Shown piece by piece: positions 44,004-53,848 of a stretch of 64,000 bases of DNA. Position 1 is the stretch's first letter. Each line of letters starts with the position of its first letter. Under the pieces are notes generated by a model. The model searched no databases and was not told the origin of the DNA. It saw only the letters and a list, made by a program, of their open reading frames with translations. Both the position numbers and the translations under genes were made by a program. Origin of the DNA: CAWKAV01 sp963847735 (GTDB lineage: Bacteria > Desulfobacterota > Desulfuromonadia > Desulfuromonadales > BM103); assembly GCA_963847735.1 (NCBI GenBank), contig CAWKAV010000028.1, positions 68,607 to 132,606 of the forward strand, given 5' to 3'.

Positions 44004-44037
44004 CAATTGTCCGCCCGTTTCTATTGAGGAGAACGTT

Positions 44038-44418
44038 ATGTTGAAAAGGCAGATACAGACCAGCGCCGCACCGGCTGCAATCGGACCCTATTCTCAAGCC
44101 ATTCAGATCGGCGATTTCATCTTCTGCTCAGGCCAGATTCCTCTGGATCCGCAGAGTGGTAATATGGTTGCCGGTGGTATTGTTGAACAAACGCATCAGG
44201 TGATGGCGAATATAGGAGCTGTTCTGCATGCTTCGGGGCGGGATTTTTCCTGTGTCGTGAAAACAACCATCTACCTGACGGACCTGGCAGATTTCGCAAC
44301 GGTCAATGAAATCTACGGGAGCTTTTTTGATGATGTTCCGCCGGCACGTGCCTGCGTACAGGTTGCTGCACTGCCGAAAGGTGCGGCAATAGAAATCGAA
44401 CTGATTGCCGTCGCTTAA
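44038..44418 (+). CDS. ridA: RidA-family reactive imine deaminase
   Basis: 126 residues. APAAIGPYSQAIQIGDFIFCSGQIPLDP and ARACVQVAALPKGAAIEIELIAVA hold the family signature, including the Arg that binds the substrate carboxylate. It removes 2-aminoacrylate and related imines. It is 34 bp after rel, with TTGAGGAGAACGTT before the ATG. Confidence 0.94.
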   Translation: MLKRQIQTSAAPAAIGPYSQAIQIGDFIFCSGQIPLDPQSGNMVAGGIVEQTHQVMANIGAVLHASGRDFSCVVKTTIYLTDLADFATVNEIYGSFFDDVPPARACVQVAALPKGAAIEIELIAVA

Positions 44419-44501
44419 GAGAATAGTTCCTGAGGGGTCTGTTCCAACAGAAAAGGCGACCTGAAACAGGCCGCCCACTTGGTCACTATGCAATCACCTG
44501 A

Positions 44502-44693
44502 TCAGCAGGCTTTCTGGATAGCCCCTGACCGGATGCAGCGCGTGCAGACTTTTACACTGCGCACCGAACCATTTTTGACAGCCTTCACCTTCTGAAGATT
44601 TGGTTTAAAGATCCTCTTGGTTTTATTATGTGCATGGCTGACATTACAGCCCGACATCGATTTTTTCCCGCAGACATCACATACGTTGGCCAT
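44502..44693 (-). CDS. rpmB: Ribosomal protein L28
   Basis: 63 residues. The start at 44693 has GAGGAACAAAAA upstream. CDVCGKKSMSGCNVSHAHNKTKR is the L28 signature; CxxC here and CTRC near the end make it the zinc-binding (C+) type. It sits alone on the minus strand between ridA and the FAD-binding protein. Confidence 0.96.
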   Translation of the reverse strand: MANVCDVCGKKSMSGCNVSHAHNKTKRIFKPNLQKVKAVKNGSVRSVKVCTRCIRSGAIQKAC

Positions 44694-44765
44694 TTTTTGT
44701 TCCTCCTGGATACGTTCTGAACGGAAGTTTCTAGCATGATTGGAACCACTTTGCAAGAAATTTTC

Positions 44766-46019
44766 TCATCCTTTTGCATCAACGGTCCTCTTTGCCAGGT
44801 TCTCGGCAATGGTCCAGGCCAGCAGCGCCGCACCCGCAGCCCCCATGTCCGGCATTAACGCTGTCCTGTCTGCGCAGTAGAGATTCGTACCGATGTGAAT
44901 GGGCAGGCTGGCAAGACGCATCGGCTGGCCGTCCTCTGTTGGTGGTGCAGGTGCAGCAGGCTCTTCTGTGAACCGATATTGAGCAAAGGGCAGAACTGCT
45001 TCGAGTTGCTGACGAACTTCCGTTGTCGTTGCATCCGGCGTGCTGAGTACGATTCCGTGCAGCTCATCGGTCTGTTCGTCAATGGCTATTCGCACCGGCA
45101 GCTTGCCGCCGCAAATGATTCGTGTTCCCAATAATGAAGAGATTTGTCCCCTCAGGTTGCTGGTCCTTCTGCTCACGGCTGTTGGTGGCAGAGCCGGTAA
45201 GGTTGTTTTGCCAGGCTTGAACAGATCAATACAGCGTTTGTCGCCAAGCAGGAAGTTTTTTGCAGTAAAACGTCCTCCAGCCTTGAAGTGTCCACCTGTC
45301 CAACGGGAACCGTCAAAATCAAGGGCCTCGAGATCCTCCAGCTGTGCCTTTGCACCATGAAATTGCTCGAAGCGCTTGTTGAGAACAAGGCTGAAGTCGG
45401 GTTCCTTAAGGTTTTCCGGACGGAGCGCCTGGGCCCACAACATGGCTGCCCGTGCATATGACAATTCGTTAATTTTGGTCAAGGAGAGGCCTTGCAGCAG
45501 GTCTGTCATAAACGTTCTGGCCGGACCAGGAATCTGATCCAGGCTCTGCGTGACCGGTTGCTCAAGTTCTGACAAATTCAAGCGACGGCGCAAACAGAGG
45601 AGTTTAAAGCGTGCCGATGCGCTAAGCGAAGGCCAGGGCAGTCCGCCGCTCTCCCAGAACAACTCCTCCAGCCGAACACCCTGCTTGTTCAGTTCCGAAA
45701 GCCACTGGTTGACAACCGTTCCTGCTGATGCACCGAATTCCCTCGTGAGTTCTTCTCCAACAGGAATGTCGTTACAGAGCGTCACCCTGGATTTTTCGGA
45801 AAAAATCTGGATCGGTCGCTGCACAACAAAGCAGGAGCGGCCACCGAGCACCCCGAGCAGTTTTTCAAGAAAAATTGATGAATGGAACCAGGCCGGTGCC
45901 CGTGCTTCAGTGTTACGGATGAAGAGCACCTTGCAACCCTGCTTGGCGAGCAGGGTTGCGGCAATTCGTGCCGAAAGAGATCCACCAATTATCGCAATGT
46001 CGTACTGCTTGCTGCTCAT
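44766..46019 (-). CDS. NAD(P)/FAD-binding protein, degenerate dinucleotide motif
   Basis: 417 residues. The N-terminus IAIIGGSLSARIAATLLAKQGCKVLFI is a Rossmann beta-alpha-beta unit with the glycine motif reduced to GGSLSA. A C-terminal GTNLYCADRTALMPDMGAAGAALLAWTIAENL resembles the FAD-binding end of phytoene-desaturase or monooxygenase-like flavoproteins. Substrate is unknown. It lies 66 bp downstream of DUF523 on the same strand. Confidence 0.65.
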   Translation of the reverse strand: MSSKQYDIAIIGGSLSARIAATLLAKQGCKVLFIRNTEARAPAWFHSSIFLEKLLGVLGGRSCFVVQRPIQIFSEKSRVTLCNDIPVGEELTREFGASAGTVVNQWLSELNKQGVRLEELFWESGGLPWPSLSASARFKLLCLRRRLNLSELEQPVTQSLDQIPGPARTFMTDLLQGLSLTKINELSYARAAMLWAQALRPENLKEPDFSLVLNKRFEQFHGAKAQLEDLEALDFDGSRWTGGHFKAGGRFTAKNFLLGDKRCIDLFKPGKTTLPALPPTAVSRRTSNLRGQISSLLGTRIICGGKLPVRIAIDEQTDELHGIVLSTPDATTTEVRQQLEAVLPFAQYRFTEEPAAPAPPTEDGQPMRLASLPIHIGTNLYCADRTALMPDMGAAGAALLAWTIAENLAKRTVDAKG

Positions 46020-46085
46020 AAATTTGCGTTCAGTTGTTTCAAACAGGATAAACAGAAGAAAGGGTGGCGCTAAGACCCTGAAAAC

Positions 46086-46562
46086 TTAAATATCATCCTC
46101 GGACAGGACTTCAAATCCTTCATTGATCAGCAGGGCAGTGGTGACACCTACACCCTGAATTAACTCGTCACCGCAGTAAATATGATGGACGCCACACGAT
46201 GGGCTGCGATCCTTTAGAAGCACCCGACAGCAATTACTCAGGCGGGCAATCTGCAAGACCAGTTCCGCACCGTGACAAAAAACATCATTCATGGCCAGAC
46301 CCCCTGCCGAAACAACTCTCCCTTTGTCGACAAGAACATCATAACCGTCGCCGGAATCAAAAAAGGTTCTTTGCCTGGGTGTTGTCATGCCGGCGAGCTG
46401 CTCCGGACACACCGGGATCGGTGTAAGTTGCTCGCGCTGCAGATATTCGATGACCTTCTGTGAACGCTTGGATTTGCCATCATAACGGGTTGGCAGACCG
46501 AGCAGACAGGCGCTGACCAGAATCGGTTCACATTTGGTGGTTGTTAGTGAATTTTTGGACAT
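46086..46562 (-). CDS. DUF523 family protein
   Basis: 158 residues. LVSACLLGLPTRYDGKSKR, PVCPEQLAGMTTPR and LLKDRSPSCGVHHIYCG are the DUF523 signature; its conserved Cys residues may bind a metal cluster. Function is unknown. It lies 7 bp downstream of purN on the same strand. Confidence 0.9.
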   Translation of the reverse strand: MSKNSLTTTKCEPILVSACLLGLPTRYDGKSKRSQKVIEYLQREQLTPIPVCPEQLAGMTTPRQRTFFDSGDGYDVLVDKGRVVSAGGLAMNDVFCHGAELVLQIARLSNCCRVLLKDRSPSCGVHHIYCGDELIQGVGVTTALLINEGFEVLSEDDI

Positions 46563-46569
46563 TGAAAAT

Positions 46570-47232
46570 TCAGTCTTCAGTCGCCGGGTTGGTCAAGGTC
46601 GCCGGCTGAATCGCGCAGTTGGAGTCGATTGTCACCTGACGACCCTTAACGTGAACCCGCCCCTCGGCAATCAGTTGAATGGCTCTGGGATAAATCTTGT
46701 GTTCCTGTTCCAGGATGCGGGCAGCCAGAGTCTCTGCAGTATCATCGGGCAGGATTGGCACCACCGCCTGGATAATGATCGGCCCGGTATCGACCCCTCC
46801 ATCGACCAGGTGCACCGTGCAACCGGAGAAGCGAGCACCATAGTCGAGGGCCTGCTGTTGGACGTGCAGACCAGGAAAAGCGGGCAGCAGAGCCGGATGA
46901 ATGTTGATCACCCGCTCGGGGAAAGCCTCAATGAAAGTTTTGGTGATGATGCGCATGAAGCCGGCCAGAACCACCAGTTCGACTCCGGCTTTTTGCAGGG
47001 CATTGACGACGGCGTCGTCGAAATCCTCACGACGGGAAAAGTTGCGATGATTGATGCAGAGAGTCGGGATGCCGGCCTTGTTGGCGCGTGATAAAGCACC
47101 GGCGTCCGGATTGTTAGAAATAACAACAGTAATTTCTGCTGTAAGACTGCCATCCTGGCAACGGTCGATGATCGTCTGCAGATTGGTGCCGCTGCCCGAG
47201 ACCAGAACACCGATGCGCAACAATTTGGACAT
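46570..47232 (-). CDS. purN: Phosphoribosylglycinamide formyltransferase
   Basis: 220 residues. The start at 47232 has GGAGAGCCTCC upstream. VLVSGSGTNLQTIID, AGFMRIITKTF, and catalytic INIHPALLPAFPG (His) with VHLVDGGVDTGPII (Asp) are complete. It uses 10-formyl-THF in step three of purine synthesis. The purM-purN order is usual. Confidence 0.96.
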   Translation of the reverse strand: MSKLLRIGVLVSGSGTNLQTIIDRCQDGSLTAEITVVISNNPDAGALSRANKAGIPTLCINHRNFSRREDFDDAVVNALQKAGVELVVLAGFMRIITKTFIEAFPERVINIHPALLPAFPGLHVQQQALDYGARFSGCTVHLVDGGVDTGPIIIQAVVPILPDDTAETLAARILEQEHKIYPRAIQLIAEGRVHVKGRQVTIDSNCAIQPATLTNPATED

Positions 47233-47275
47233 GGAGGCTCTCCGGAGCAAAATAATCTATTCTTGAAGCTTGCTT

Positions 47276-48325
47276 CTAGACCAGCTCAATCTGTGGGCTA
47301 TCGTCGTTGCAAGCGGCAATTTCACCAATAATATAGGCCTGTTCTTTGAGTCCCTGCAGGCGGGAAAGAATGTCATCTACGCAGGACTTCTGTACCACCA
47401 GGACCATGCCGATCCCATAGTTGAAGGTTCGGTACATCTCTTTCTCTTCCAGATTGCCAGCCTTGCGCAGAAGCTCGAAAAGAGGCAGCTTGGGCCAGGA
47501 GTCTTTGTGGATGACTGCCTTGCAGTGACGCGGCAGGATGCGCGGCATGTTTTCCAGCAGGCCACCACCGGTGATATGAGCCATGCCCTGAATGGTGAAG
47601 TCGCGTAGCAGGTTGAGAATTGTTTTGACATAGATTCTGGTCGGGCGCATCAGGGCGTCCCCGATAGACTCTCCGAGTTCCGGATGAATGGCATCAAGGC
47701 CACCTTCCAGGCGCTCATCGACGATGCGTCTGGCCAGCGAGTAGCCATTGGAATGCAGGCCGTTCGAAGCGATACCGATCAGCGCTTCGCCCACCTGAAT
47801 GGAGGAACCATCGATGATGGCATCGCGATCGACCACGCCGACGGTAAAACCGGCCAGGTCATATTCGCCATCGCTGTAGAAGCCAGGCATCTCTGCCGTT
47901 TCTCCCCCGATCAGGGCGCATCCGGCCTGGCGGCAGCCCTCGGCGATGCCGCCGACAACCTCAGCCGCTTTTTCAGGTGACAGCTTGCCGGTGCCGAAGT
48001 AATCAAGGAAAAAGAGCGGTTCAGCTCCCTGTATGACAATGTCGTTGACACACATGGCAACCAGATCTATGCCCACCGTGTCGTGGCGGTCCAGCTGAAA
48101 CGCCAGCTTCAGTTTTGTCCCAACGCCGTCTGTTGAGGAGACCAGAACCGGTGCTTTGTATTTGTGAGTGCTCAAAGAGAAGAGTCCGCTGAACCCGCCG
48201 ATATCTGTGAGCACTTCCGGACGAATGGTTGATTTGACCAGAGGCTTGATCATGTCGACGAAACGATTACCGGCTTCAATATCAACACCGGCGTCTTTAT
48301 AGGTCATGCTGGAGCGATCTGACAA
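47276..48325 (-). CDS. purM: Phosphoribosylformylglycinamidine cyclo-ligase
   Basis: 349 residues from TTG 48325. This start is chosen because AGGAGAAACTCTC precedes it, and the resulting SDRSSMTYKDAGVDIEAGN lines up with the usual PurM beginning; the ATG six codons later has no ribosome-binding site. FVDMIKPLVK, VSSTDGVGTKLK, DLVAMCVNDI, GGETAEMPGFY and GLHSNGYSLAR are family motifs. It forms aminoimidazole ribonucleotide. It is followed by purN after 43 bp. Confidence 0.94.
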   Translation of the reverse strand: MSDRSSMTYKDAGVDIEAGNRFVDMIKPLVKSTIRPEVLTDIGGFSGLFSLSTHKYKAPVLVSSTDGVGTKLKLAFQLDRHDTVGIDLVAMCVNDIVIQGAEPLFFLDYFGTGKLSPEKAAEVVGGIAEGCRQAGCALIGGETAEMPGFYSDGEYDLAGFTVGVVDRDAIIDGSSIQVGEALIGIASNGLHSNGYSLARRIVDERLEGGLDAIHPELGESIGDALMRPTRIYVKTILNLLRDFTIQGMAHITGGGLLENMPRILPRHCKAVIHKDSWPKLPLFELLRKAGNLEEKEMYRTFNYGIGMVLVVQKSCVDDILSRLQGLKEQAYIIGEIAACNDDSPQIELV

Positions 48326-48468
48326 GAGAGTTTCTCCTATTTCAATTGTGGAACGGTGTATTTGCGGCAAGCCTTATTAAATAAATCACCCGCTCGCGGG
48401 TTGTCAATTACAAACCACGAAAAGGAACAGGATTCTCACTCTTTACAGGTCGGGATGAGTGGCCTATT

Positions 48469-49047
48469 ATGAGGGGCGAAAAACCAGTGATCAGCAACCT
48501 GTTATCCGATCATGAATCACCGATCACAGCACCGGCAACCGGAATAATTTTGAATCTCGATGTTAAGAAATCAGCTCCATTACCAGTCGGAGACAGGATT
48601 GTGCCCATGCAACGGGCCGATCTTGCCATGGTGCATCAGCTTGAATGCAGCTGTCAGGATGACCCCTGGAGCCGACAGCACTTTGCTGATGAGCTGGTCA
48701 ACCCGGTTGCGTCTGTGGATCTCTATTGGCATCAGGAGACGCTGGCCGGATTCCTCTGCTCCTGGCTGGTCGCCGGTGAACTGCAGATTCAGAATCTTGC
48801 GACCCTGCCAGGCCTGCGTCGGCGGGGAATCGCTGGCAGGCTTCTGGAACATGCCCTTGCCCGCGGCAGATCATCAGGTTTGACATCGACCTGGCTCGAA
48901 GTTCGTGACAGCAACAGAGCTGCGATCTCTCTGTATGAACGATTTGGTTTCTCTGCCCGTGGAAAACGTTCTGCGTATTACCCGGATGGTGAAGATGCCT
49001 TGATTATGACTTATCAGGAGACGTTTGGGTCTCATTCAGGAGTGTAG
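48469..49047 (+). CDS. rimI: Ribosomal protein S18 alanine N-acetyltransferase-like GNAT
   Basis: 192 residues from ATG 48469. The GNAT core starts near residue 45 (MQRADLAMVHQLECSC), with the acetyl-CoA loop LRRRGIAGRLLEHAL and RimI-type LEVRDSNRAAISLYERFGF. The family is about 150 residues long, so either the 45-residue N-terminus is an extension or translation begins at 48607. The gene directly precedes pyrK. Confidence 0.85.
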   Translation: MRGEKPVISNLLSDHESPITAPATGIILNLDVKKSAPLPVGDRIVPMQRADLAMVHQLECSCQDDPWSRQHFADELVNPVASVDLYWHQETLAGFLCSWLVAGELQIQNLATLPGLRRRGIAGRLLEHALARGRSSGLTSTWLEVRDSNRAAISLYERFGFSARGKRSAYYPDGEDALIMTYQETFGSHSGV

Positions 49048-49054
49048 GCAAAAT

Positions 49055-49909
49055 ATGAAGAATTACAGGACCAGGATTATTTCCAACCAGGAGATTTCGC
49101 CCGGCTATTTCCGGATGAGGATCCTGGTGCCAGGCTTTGGTGAAAAAGCCCACCCGGGCCAGTTTGTCATGTTCCGCGTGCAACGTTCTTTGCCGCCACT
49201 GCTGCGGCGGCCTTTCGGTATCTTCCGCACCGGGTTTATGCCGCCGGATTGCGACGGTCTGCCGCCCAAGGAATTTGTCGAGATTGTCTACAAGGTGGTT
49301 GGCTGTGGTACGACGATCATGGCCGAACTTCACGAAGGCGACAAGGTCGAACTGCTCGGTCCGTTGGGCAACGGTTTCGACTCTACATCCACAAAAGGAG
49401 AAAAAATCCTGGTTGGCGGTGGTATTGGCCTGGTTCCTCTCTACATGCTGGCCGGTGAACTGATCGAAAAAGGTTGCAGCGTGCGGCTTCTGATGGGAGG
49501 ACGAACCCGCGACGACATACTGGCCGTCACTGAATTCGAGCGCCTCGGTGTTGAGACTTATGTCTCCACAGACGACGGCAGCCTCGGTGAAGGAGGTCTG
49601 GTCACCCAGGTCCTTGGACGCAAACTTCGAAAGTATCCCGATGCGGAAGTTTTTGCCTGCGGTCCCATGCCCATGCTCTGCGCGGTCAATGCTATCTGTA
49701 GAGGCTTGAAGGTGCCGTTACAGGTCTCTCTCGAAGAATCGATGGCCTGTGGTGTGGGCGCATGTCTCGGTTGCGTGGTCAAGGGGGCAGGGCATACCGA
49801 AGAGAGACCCAGTTACCTCTGTAGCTGTAAGGTTGGGCCGGTCTTCAAGGCTCAATATCTCGATTGGAAGGCTTTCGAGAAGAATAACGACTGCGGAGGG
49901 TGCGCCTGA
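49055..49909 (+). CDS. pyrK: Dihydroorotate dehydrogenase electron-transfer subunit
   Basis: 284 residues. FAD-binding LRRPFGIF, NAD-binding ILVGGGIGLVPLYMLA, and ACGPMPMLCAV are present. The [2Fe-2S] site is CGVGACLGC with a later Cys in LCSCKVGPVF. It passes electrons from PyrD to NAD. It overlaps pyrD by 1 bp (TGATG). Confidence 0.95.
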   Translation: MKNYRTRIISNQEISPGYFRMRILVPGFGEKAHPGQFVMFRVQRSLPPLLRRPFGIFRTGFMPPDCDGLPPKEFVEIVYKVVGCGTTIMAELHEGDKVELLGPLGNGFDSTSTKGEKILVGGGIGLVPLYMLAGELIEKGCSVRLLMGGRTRDDILAVTEFERLGVETYVSTDDGSLGEGGLVTQVLGRKLRKYPDAEVFACGPMPMLCAVNAICRGLKVPLQVSLEESMACGVGACLGCVVKGAGHTEERPSYLCSCKVGPVFKAQYLDWKAFEKNNDCGGCA

Positions 49910-50850
49910 TGAATGAGCCGAGCAAAAACTCAGTCAAAAAGCCAAATATGGTTGTCGAAATCGCCGGCATCAAGTTGCGCAACCCGGTTATGCCCGCCTC
50001 GGGGACTTTTGGTTATGGTGAAGAGTATGCGCCTTTTCTCGACCTGGAACAGATCGGTGCAATTGTTACCAAGGGTCTTTCACTCAAACCCAAGGCTGGT
50101 AATCCCACACCAAGAATCACCGAAACCACCAGCGGCATGCTCAACGCCATCGGTCTGCAGAATGTAGGCATTGACGCTTTTATCCAGTACAAGATGCCTT
50201 TCCTGCGCACCGTCAACACGCCGATCATTGCCAATTTCTTCGGCAATACTCTCGAGGAGTACGGTGAGGTCGCCAGGCGGCTCAATGATATTCCGGAGAT
50301 TGCTGCTGCCGAACTGAACATCTCCTGCCCGAACGTTAAACAGGGCGGCATCGTGTTCGGCACCGACCCGAGAGCGGCCAGTGAAGTTGTCACGCTGGTC
50401 CGCAAGCACCTGCAAAAGCCGCTGTTCGTAAAACTGACGCCCAACGTGACTGACATCACCGTGGTCGCCAGAGCGGTGGAAGAAGCCGGTGCCGATGCCA
50501 TCTCCTGCATCAACACAATCACCGGTATGTCGGTGGACGTTCACACCCGCAAACCGCGATTGGCCAACTGTACCGGTGGCTTGTCCGGGCCGGCCATCCA
50601 TCCCATCGCCTTACGCATGGTCCACCAGGTCGTTCGGGCCGTCTCGGTTCCGGTGATCGGTATCGGCGGCATCGTGCAGCCAATGGATGCGATTGAATTC
50701 CTGATCGTCGGTGCCAAAGCGGTGCAAGTCGGCACGGCCAACTTTGTCGATCCGACGGCCATGTTATCGATCATCGACGGTATTGAACAGTTCTGCATTG
50801 ATGAAGGCCTGGATGATATCCATCAGTTGATCGGGAGTCTTAGGCTATAA
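49909..50850 (+). CDS. pyrD: Dihydroorotate dehydrogenase, class 1B
   Basis: 313 residues. GCGGAGGGTGCGCCTG precedes the ATG. VMPASGTFGYGEEYA, LNISCPNVKQGG, VKLTPNVTDI, SCINTITGMSVDV and GIGGIVQPMDAIEF are class 1B marks. It oxidises dihydroorotate and needs PyrK for NAD reduction. Both subunits are adjacent. Confidence 0.96.
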   Translation: MNEPSKNSVKKPNMVVEIAGIKLRNPVMPASGTFGYGEEYAPFLDLEQIGAIVTKGLSLKPKAGNPTPRITETTSGMLNAIGLQNVGIDAFIQYKMPFLRTVNTPIIANFFGNTLEEYGEVARRLNDIPEIAAAELNISCPNVKQGGIVFGTDPRAASEVVTLVRKHLQKPLFVKLTPNVTDITVVARAVEEAGADAISCINTITGMSVDVHTRKPRLANCTGGLSGPAIHPIALRMVHQVVRAVSVPVIGIGGIVQPMDAIEFLIVGAKAVQVGTANFVDPTAMLSIIDGIEQFCIDEGLDDIHQLIGSLRL

Positions 50851-50860
50851 GCTTGAAACC

Positions 50861-51018
50861 CGGGACGAGGAACGCGGAACGAGAAGATCTGAAACCTCGT
50901 CAACAGGGTAACGACACATGCTTTGATCCTGCCGATTACCGCTTCAGATGATAGGATGTGCTTTCTGTTATTAGTCATTAAGTGCTTGGTCTCGCCGCGT
51001 CTTGCGTTCTGCGTTCCG
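50861..51018. repeat. Inverted pair of heptamer-repeat blocks
   Basis: Block 1 (50861-50888) is CGGGACG, AGGAACG, CGGAACG, AGAAGAT. Block 2 (50998-51018), read on the minus strand, is CGGAACG, CAGAACG, CAAGACG. The two blocks can pair with each other across about 110 bp. Confidence 0.65.
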
Positions 51019-51034
51019 CGCTACGGGGTTTGTT

Positions 51035-53686
51035 ATGGATGTAATCACCACCCACATCAACGCTGATTTCGATTGCTTCGGGTCGATGATCGCCGCCAAA
51101 CGTCTTTATCCCGATGCCGTTATGGTCTTTCCAGGCGGCCAGGAGCGAGGTCTGCGTGAATTCTTCCTGAAGAGCGCGCAATACGCTTTCGGCTTTAAAC
51201 GCGTTCGCGACATCGACCTTAAACAGATCACCCGTCTGATTCTGGTTGATGTCCGTCAGGCCTCCCGCATCGGTCCTTTTGCCGAAGTTGCTGAACGTCC
51301 CGGGGTCGATATCCATATCTACGATCACCATTCTGATAATACCGGCAGTCTGAAGGGTTCAGTCGAACACGTCGAACCGGTTGGTTCGACCGTGACGGTT
51401 TTTTGCCATCTTTTCATGGAAAACCAAGTTGTGCTGACTCCCGATGAAGCGACCATGATGATGCTCGGCCTCTATGAGGATACCGGCAACCTGACTTTCC
51501 ACACCACGACTGTTAAAGATTATGAGGCTGCAGCTTATCTCCTTTCTCACGGGGCCAATCTCAATATCGTCGCTGATCTGACCGTCCAGGAACTGACTCC
51601 GGACCAAATCCGTTTGCTTAACGATCTGATCGCCAGCAAGACGATCCTGAATGTCCATGGCCTTAACGTTGCTCTTGCGCATGCCACGATTGATCATTTT
51701 GTTGCTGATATCGCAACCCTGGCACACAAACTTAAGGACATGGAGAATCTCGACGTTCTGTTTGTGATCGTTCGCATGGAGAGGCGGATTTTTATCGTTG
51801 CCCGCTCAAGATTGAAAGAGATTCATGTCGGCGACATTATGAGAGAATTCGGTGGCGGTGGCCATGCGGCGGCGGCGTCATGTGCAGTGCGCGACCTGAC
51901 CTTGCTGCAGGTGCTTGATCGTTTGCCGACAGTCCTTCTTCAGCATGTCCAGCCGCAATGGCAGGCTCGTCACCTGATGTCGACACCCGTTAAAACGGTG
52001 GCTGCCGAGGATACTATTGCGGCTGCCCACCAGACCCTTTCCCGTTATAATATAAACTCAGTGCCGGTGCTCAGGAAGGGCAAAGTCGTCGGCATCCTGT
52101 CACGTCAACTCATCGACAAGGCCGTTTATCACGGTTTACGGGAACAACCGGTCAGCGAGATCATGACCAGCGATTTTCATCAGGTCGGTCTGCAGACGAC
52201 CATTGCAGATCTCAAGACCCTGATTGTTGAGAGCAACCAGCGTTTTGTGCCGGTTATCGAAGACGGTAAGCTGGCGGGAGCTGTCACCCGCACCGACCTG
52301 CTTCGTCATCTGGCCAGCAGTGTCGGGACGCCACCGCGTTCCGGAGAGCGCAGCCTGGTCAGCCGCGGTGGCAAATGTTATAGCACCGGTCAGGTGCAGC
52401 GTCTGATTCGCAATCGCCTGCCAAAACGTGTTCAGGATCTTCTTCAGCAGCTTGGCCAGGTCGGAGATGAGCAGGGGATGGATGTATTCGTTGTCGGAGG
52501 TTTCGTGCGCGATCTGATCCTCGGCAAGGAGAATCTGGATCTCGATATTGTGATCGAAGGTGACGGGGTTGCCTTTGCCGAAGCGTTCAGCCGGGCCAGT
52601 GATTGCCGGGTTCGCACTCACCACAAGTTCGGCACGGCGGTACTCATCTATGACGATGGTTTTAAAATGGACATCGCTTCAGCGAGGATGGAGTACTACC
52701 TGCAGCCGGGAGCCCTGCCGGATGTTGAACACGCTTCAGTCAAGATGGATCTCAGCCGTCGCGACTTCACCATAAACACCCTTGCCATCAGCCTGAATCA
52801 TAGCACCTACGGGGAGATGCTCGACTATTATGGCGGTCAGCGTGACCTCGATGATAAAGCGATCCGGGTGCTTCACAACCTGAGCTTTGTGGAAGACCCG
52901 ACCAGGGTCTTTCGTGCGGTGCGATTTGAACAGCGGCTGGGTTTCAAGATCGGTCAACAAACAGAACATCTGTTGCAGAGCGCAGTTCGTCTCGGTCTGC
53001 TGGAAAAGGTCAGTGGCCATCGTATCTTTAATGAACTTACCCTGATATTGAACGAGCAACGACCGTTACCCGCTGTCGCGCGACTGGCCCAGTTGGAAGT
53101 TTTCAAGGACCTCCACCCGGCGCTTGCAAGTAAGGTCGATTACGTAAAGTTCTTTGATGCAGCCAAACGTGCCGTGGATTGGTATGATCTGCTCTATACT
53201 GGGCAACCCTGCGAACGCTGGTTCTGTTACTTCCTGGTCTTCACTACGGGGCTGGATCGCACGGGTATCAGGAAACTCTGCGAACGTCTTCAGATCGTGC
53301 CGCGTTATGTCCTTATCCTGGATCAGCAGCGTACCACGGCCATGAGGCTATTAAAACGACTGGAGAGACGCAGTGCCGATATGCGGCCCCCACGCCCGAG
53401 CAACCTGTATCGCTGGTTTAATCCCTTTTCGACAGAAATCCTGCTGTTGATGATGGCCCTCACCTCCAAGGATCGGGTGCGCCAATGGATCTCTCAATAC
53501 ATAACACATCTGCGCGACATCCAACCGATGCTCACCGGCAAAGACCTGGAAAAAATCGGCATTGCACCCGGTCCGATCTATCGAACCATCCTTGACGAAC
53601 TTTTGTTTGCCCGCCTTGATGAGCGGGTTGCGAGTGTTGACGACGAGAGGGCTTTGGTGCACCGCAAATATCAGAAATGCCTCTGA
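51035..53686 (+). CDS. DHH phosphoesterase - CBS - tRNA nucleotidyltransferase fusion (A-adding type)
   Basis: 883 residues. The N-terminal DHH/DHHA1 part (1-310) has THINADFDCFGS, VDVRQ, YDHHSDNTG and GGGGHAAAAS. Two CBS domains follow (about 310-425). A class II nucleotidyltransferase head (about 485-640) comes next: VVGGFVRDLILG, LDLDIVIEGDG, RRDFTINTLAI and EDPTRVFRAVRFEQRLGF. This architecture is known for A-adding tRNA nucleotidyltransferases and is long compared with simple CCA enzymes. With the smaller enzyme at 18156 it fits the split CC- and A-adding system known in Geobacter. The DHH and CBS parts may have regulatory or nuclease roles. Confidence 0.9.
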   Translation: MDVITTHINADFDCFGSMIAAKRLYPDAVMVFPGGQERGLREFFLKSAQYAFGFKRVRDIDLKQITRLILVDVRQASRIGPFAEVAERPGVDIHIYDHHSDNTGSLKGSVEHVEPVGSTVTVFCHLFMENQVVLTPDEATMMMLGLYEDTGNLTFHTTTVKDYEAAAYLLSHGANLNIVADLTVQELTPDQIRLLNDLIASKTILNVHGLNVALAHATIDHFVADIATLAHKLKDMENLDVLFVIVRMERRIFIVARSRLKEIHVGDIMREFGGGGHAAAASCAVRDLTLLQVLDRLPTVLLQHVQPQWQARHLMSTPVKTVAAEDTIAAAHQTLSRYNINSVPVLRKGKVVGILSRQLIDKAVYHGLREQPVSEIMTSDFHQVGLQTTIADLKTLIVESNQRFVPVIEDGKLAGAVTRTDLLRHLASSVGTPPRSGERSLVSRGGKCYSTGQVQRLIRNRLPKRVQDLLQQLGQVGDEQGMDVFVVGGFVRDLILGKENLDLDIVIEGDGVAFAEAFSRASDCRVRTHHKFGTAVLIYDDGFKMDIASARMEYYLQPGALPDVEHASVKMDLSRRDFTINTLAISLNHSTYGEMLDYYGGQRDLDDKAIRVLHNLSFVEDPTRVFRAVRFEQRLGFKIGQQTEHLLQSAVRLGLLEKVSGHRIFNELTLILNEQRPLPAVARLAQLEVFKDLHPALASKVDYVKFFDAAKRAVDWYDLLYTGQPCERWFCYFLVFTTGLDRTGIRKLCERLQIVPRYVLILDQQRTTAMRLLKRLERRSADMRPPRPSNLYRWFNPFSTEILLLMMALTSKDRVRQWISQYITHLRDIQPMLTGKDLEKIGIAPGPIYRTILDELLFARLDERVASVDDERALVHRKYQKCL

Positions 53687-53848
53687 CTTGACGTCTACCC
53701 TCGTCGCTTAAAGATAAACGCATGATGTATTCTAGTTGTTATAAAATCAAATAGTTAGCTGTTTTTTGTATTCTCAGGGTCGTTGACTTGCTTAACCTTA
53801 TCTGCTAAAAGTACTCATCCTGTAGATAGATTGGCAGAACCCTTCTTT

